Source of the DNA: Hyphomicrobiales bacterium
GTDB lineage: Bacteria > Pseudomonadota > Alphaproteobacteria > Rhizobiales > CAJQND01
Length of the DNA: 64,000 nt
Assembly (NCBI GenBank): GCA_028285595.1
Contig: JANQOW010000075.1
Span: 62,001-126,000 of the forward strand
Reading direction: 5' to 3'
Shown here: positions 62,976 to 64,000 of the stretch, in pieces
Layout of the letters: every line of letters starts with the position of its first letter
Position numbering within the stretch: position 1 is the first letter of the stretch
The notes under the pieces: generated by a model
What the model was told of the DNA's origin: nothing
Seen by the model: the letters and a program-made list of their open reading frames with translations, nothing else
Databases searched by the model: none
Made by a program: the position numbers and the translations under genes

Positions 62976-64000
62976 CTAACGTACCCTTTGCCCAAGTTGA
63001 ATCAGAACAGCGACGCTGATCAGCTGCATGATACCCAAGAAACCATCCTCCCATTCGCAGGCATCCCCGTTGCGTTCAATAAACTCCGGGATCGTCGCAA
63101 ACGCCGCCGCGGCGATAGAGGCCTGAGACGCGAAACCATCAATTGTTATCTCCCTGCGTCGGCCATTCTCGACGGACTGGTCAAAGACGCTCAATCCGCA
63201 CACGGCGACAAGAGCCTGCGCCAGCCGTTCCATCTGTATCCCGGATTGAACTGAGACCGTGAGCTGCAGATATGGCTCTTCAGCGGTCACGGCTTCTTCG
63301 GGGCTCGGTAAAGGCTCTGCCGAAGCGAGACGGAATACGATATGGGCCAGCTCACGCTGGGGTTTGACGAACCGCTCACTGTCCTGCATCCGGCGCTCGA
63401 TGCTTTCTGTGATCTGCGCAACAGAGTGACCGCGCCGATTGACGTCCCTGCGCACCTTGTAGAACCGACGAAGGTCTTCATCCATATCCAGATAGATCAG
63501 CAGATCGTACTTCCGCCGGACATCAAGTGGCGTCAATGCGTGAAGTCCACTGACCATAATCAGATCACCCGGCCCTACGGTCATCGGGCGCGTCATCATT
63601 CCGGTTGAATGGTCGTAATGACGTTTCCGTATGGATTGGCCCCGAGACAGATTGAGCACATCTTCGCTCAACTGGTGCAAATCGTTGGCGTAGGGGTTGA
63701 GGTGCGTTGTGAACTTCCATGCCGATCCGTTACGATCCCAGAGATGATAGTCGTCACCTGAAATGTGGCGTACCCGATACTCGGCCAAGGCTTTGGTCAT
63801 CGCATGCACCAGGGTGTCCTTGCCGGTTCCGCTGTCTCCCGCGATACCGATCAGAAGTGGCTTGCGGGCGATCCTGACGTCGTGGTTCTTCAAAATCAGC
63901 TCACGAACCATTTGAGCCAGAAGGATGATGGCAAGTGCATACTGCAATGTGTCGAGAAGATGGATTGGGACGCTTTGAACCGACGGGAATTCGGGAAGCG
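62976..64000 (-). CDS. Uridine-kinase-like P-loop protein, N-terminus beyond the window
   Basis: 340 residues visible; the frame is open to the right edge, so the 5' end is missing. A hydrophobic segment LQYALAIILLAQMV lies just before the nucleotide-binding domain, whose Walker A is GDSGTGKDT. HISGDDYHLWDRNGSAWKF and LIMVSGLHALTPLDVRRKYD match the phosphoribulokinase/uridine-kinase fold. A TTG at 63947 could start a shorter form, but the upstream reading LPEFPSVQSVPIHLLD is protein-like, so a fusion with an N-terminal membrane domain is more likely. Substrate unknown. Confidence 0.8.
   Translation of the reverse strand, partial: LPEFPSVQSVPIHLLDTLQYALAIILLAQMVRELILKNHDVRIARKPLLIGIAGDSGTGKDTLVHAMTKALAEYRVRHISGDDYHLWDRNGSAWKFTTHLNPYANDLHQLSEDVLNLSRGQSIRKRHYDHSTGMMTRPMTVGPGDLIMVSGLHALTPLDVRRKYDLLIYLDMDEDLRRFYKVRRDVNRRGHSVAQITESIERRMQDSERFVKPQRELAHIVFRLASAEPLPSPEEAVTAEEPYLQLTVSVQSGIQMERLAQALVAVCGLSVFDQSVENGRRREITIDGFASQASIAAAAFATIPEFIERNGDACEWEDGFLGIMQLISVAVLIQLGQRVR

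Overview
The window reads as chromosome of a mesophilic alphaproteobacterium, probably marine (Hyphomicrobiales or Rhodobacterales grade). The grounds are the gene families: a DddL-type dimethylsulfoniopropionate (DMSP) lyase, choline-sulfatase, TAXI-TRAP transport, a UrtABCDE operon, an intracellular PHB depolymerase with a cysteine nucleophile, and TamA/TamB. The species cannot be fixed from sequence alone. I saw no rRNA, tRNA, CRISPR array, intact insertion sequence or phage gene.

Layout. 1-3640: a PotDBCA-like polyamine/opine ABC transporter (end of the binding protein, two permeases, ATPase) overlapping a metallo-beta-lactamase-fold hydrolase. 3641-5124: a decayed methyltransferase fragment and a Tat-exported SMP-30/gluconolactonase-like protein. 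5199-8900: a very large outer-membrane protein with an inverse-autotransporter-type N-terminal barrel and a beta-helix passenger. 9042-14285: small metabolic genes (pentapeptide-repeat protein, GST, two LysR regulators, NAD(P)-binding reductase, GDPD phosphodiesterase, small membrane protein).

14343-26435 is the most unusual block. It holds a solitary LptF-like permease, a GT4 glycosyltransferase, an exporter-type ABC protein, a NTP_transf_5-like nucleotidyltransferase, a FkbM-methyltransferase/twitch-radical-SAM fusion, a 28-codon ORF, an HPr-kinase-like protein, two GT2 glycosyltransferases, a PqqD-domain protein with a conserved-looking tail, and a class I methyltransferase. PqqD, HprK-like kinase, nucleotidyltransferase and ABC exporter are a recognised companion set in peptide-modification (lasso-like) and surface-polymer loci. 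Here no asparagine-synthetase-like cyclase or transglutaminase-like protease is present, and a two-domain methyltransferase/radical-SAM enzyme sits at the centre. This is my best candidate for an undescribed peptide- or glycopeptide-modifying system.

26506-37349: choline-sulfatase, tandem universal stress protein, an ABC-FtsX/membrane-fusion export trio, and a TAXI-type TRAP transporter with a stable hairpin between the binding-protein and permease genes. 37360-42961: urea-type ABC importer UrtEDCBA, with no urease in the window and a 12-bp-stem hairpin after urtA. 43169-47804: PHB depolymerase (with TTGC-N3-GCAA palindromes upstream), GST, DMSP lyase, MFS transporter and TetR regulator. 47884-53966: TamB and TamA.

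54306-64000 is a second glycan-like block, all on the minus strand: a B12-binding-type radical SAM enzyme, a polytopic GT-C-like membrane protein, a GMC oxidoreductase with a small Tat-leader partner, a GT4 glycosyltransferase, an HAD hydrolase, and a uridine-kinase-like P-loop protein whose N-terminus runs off the window.
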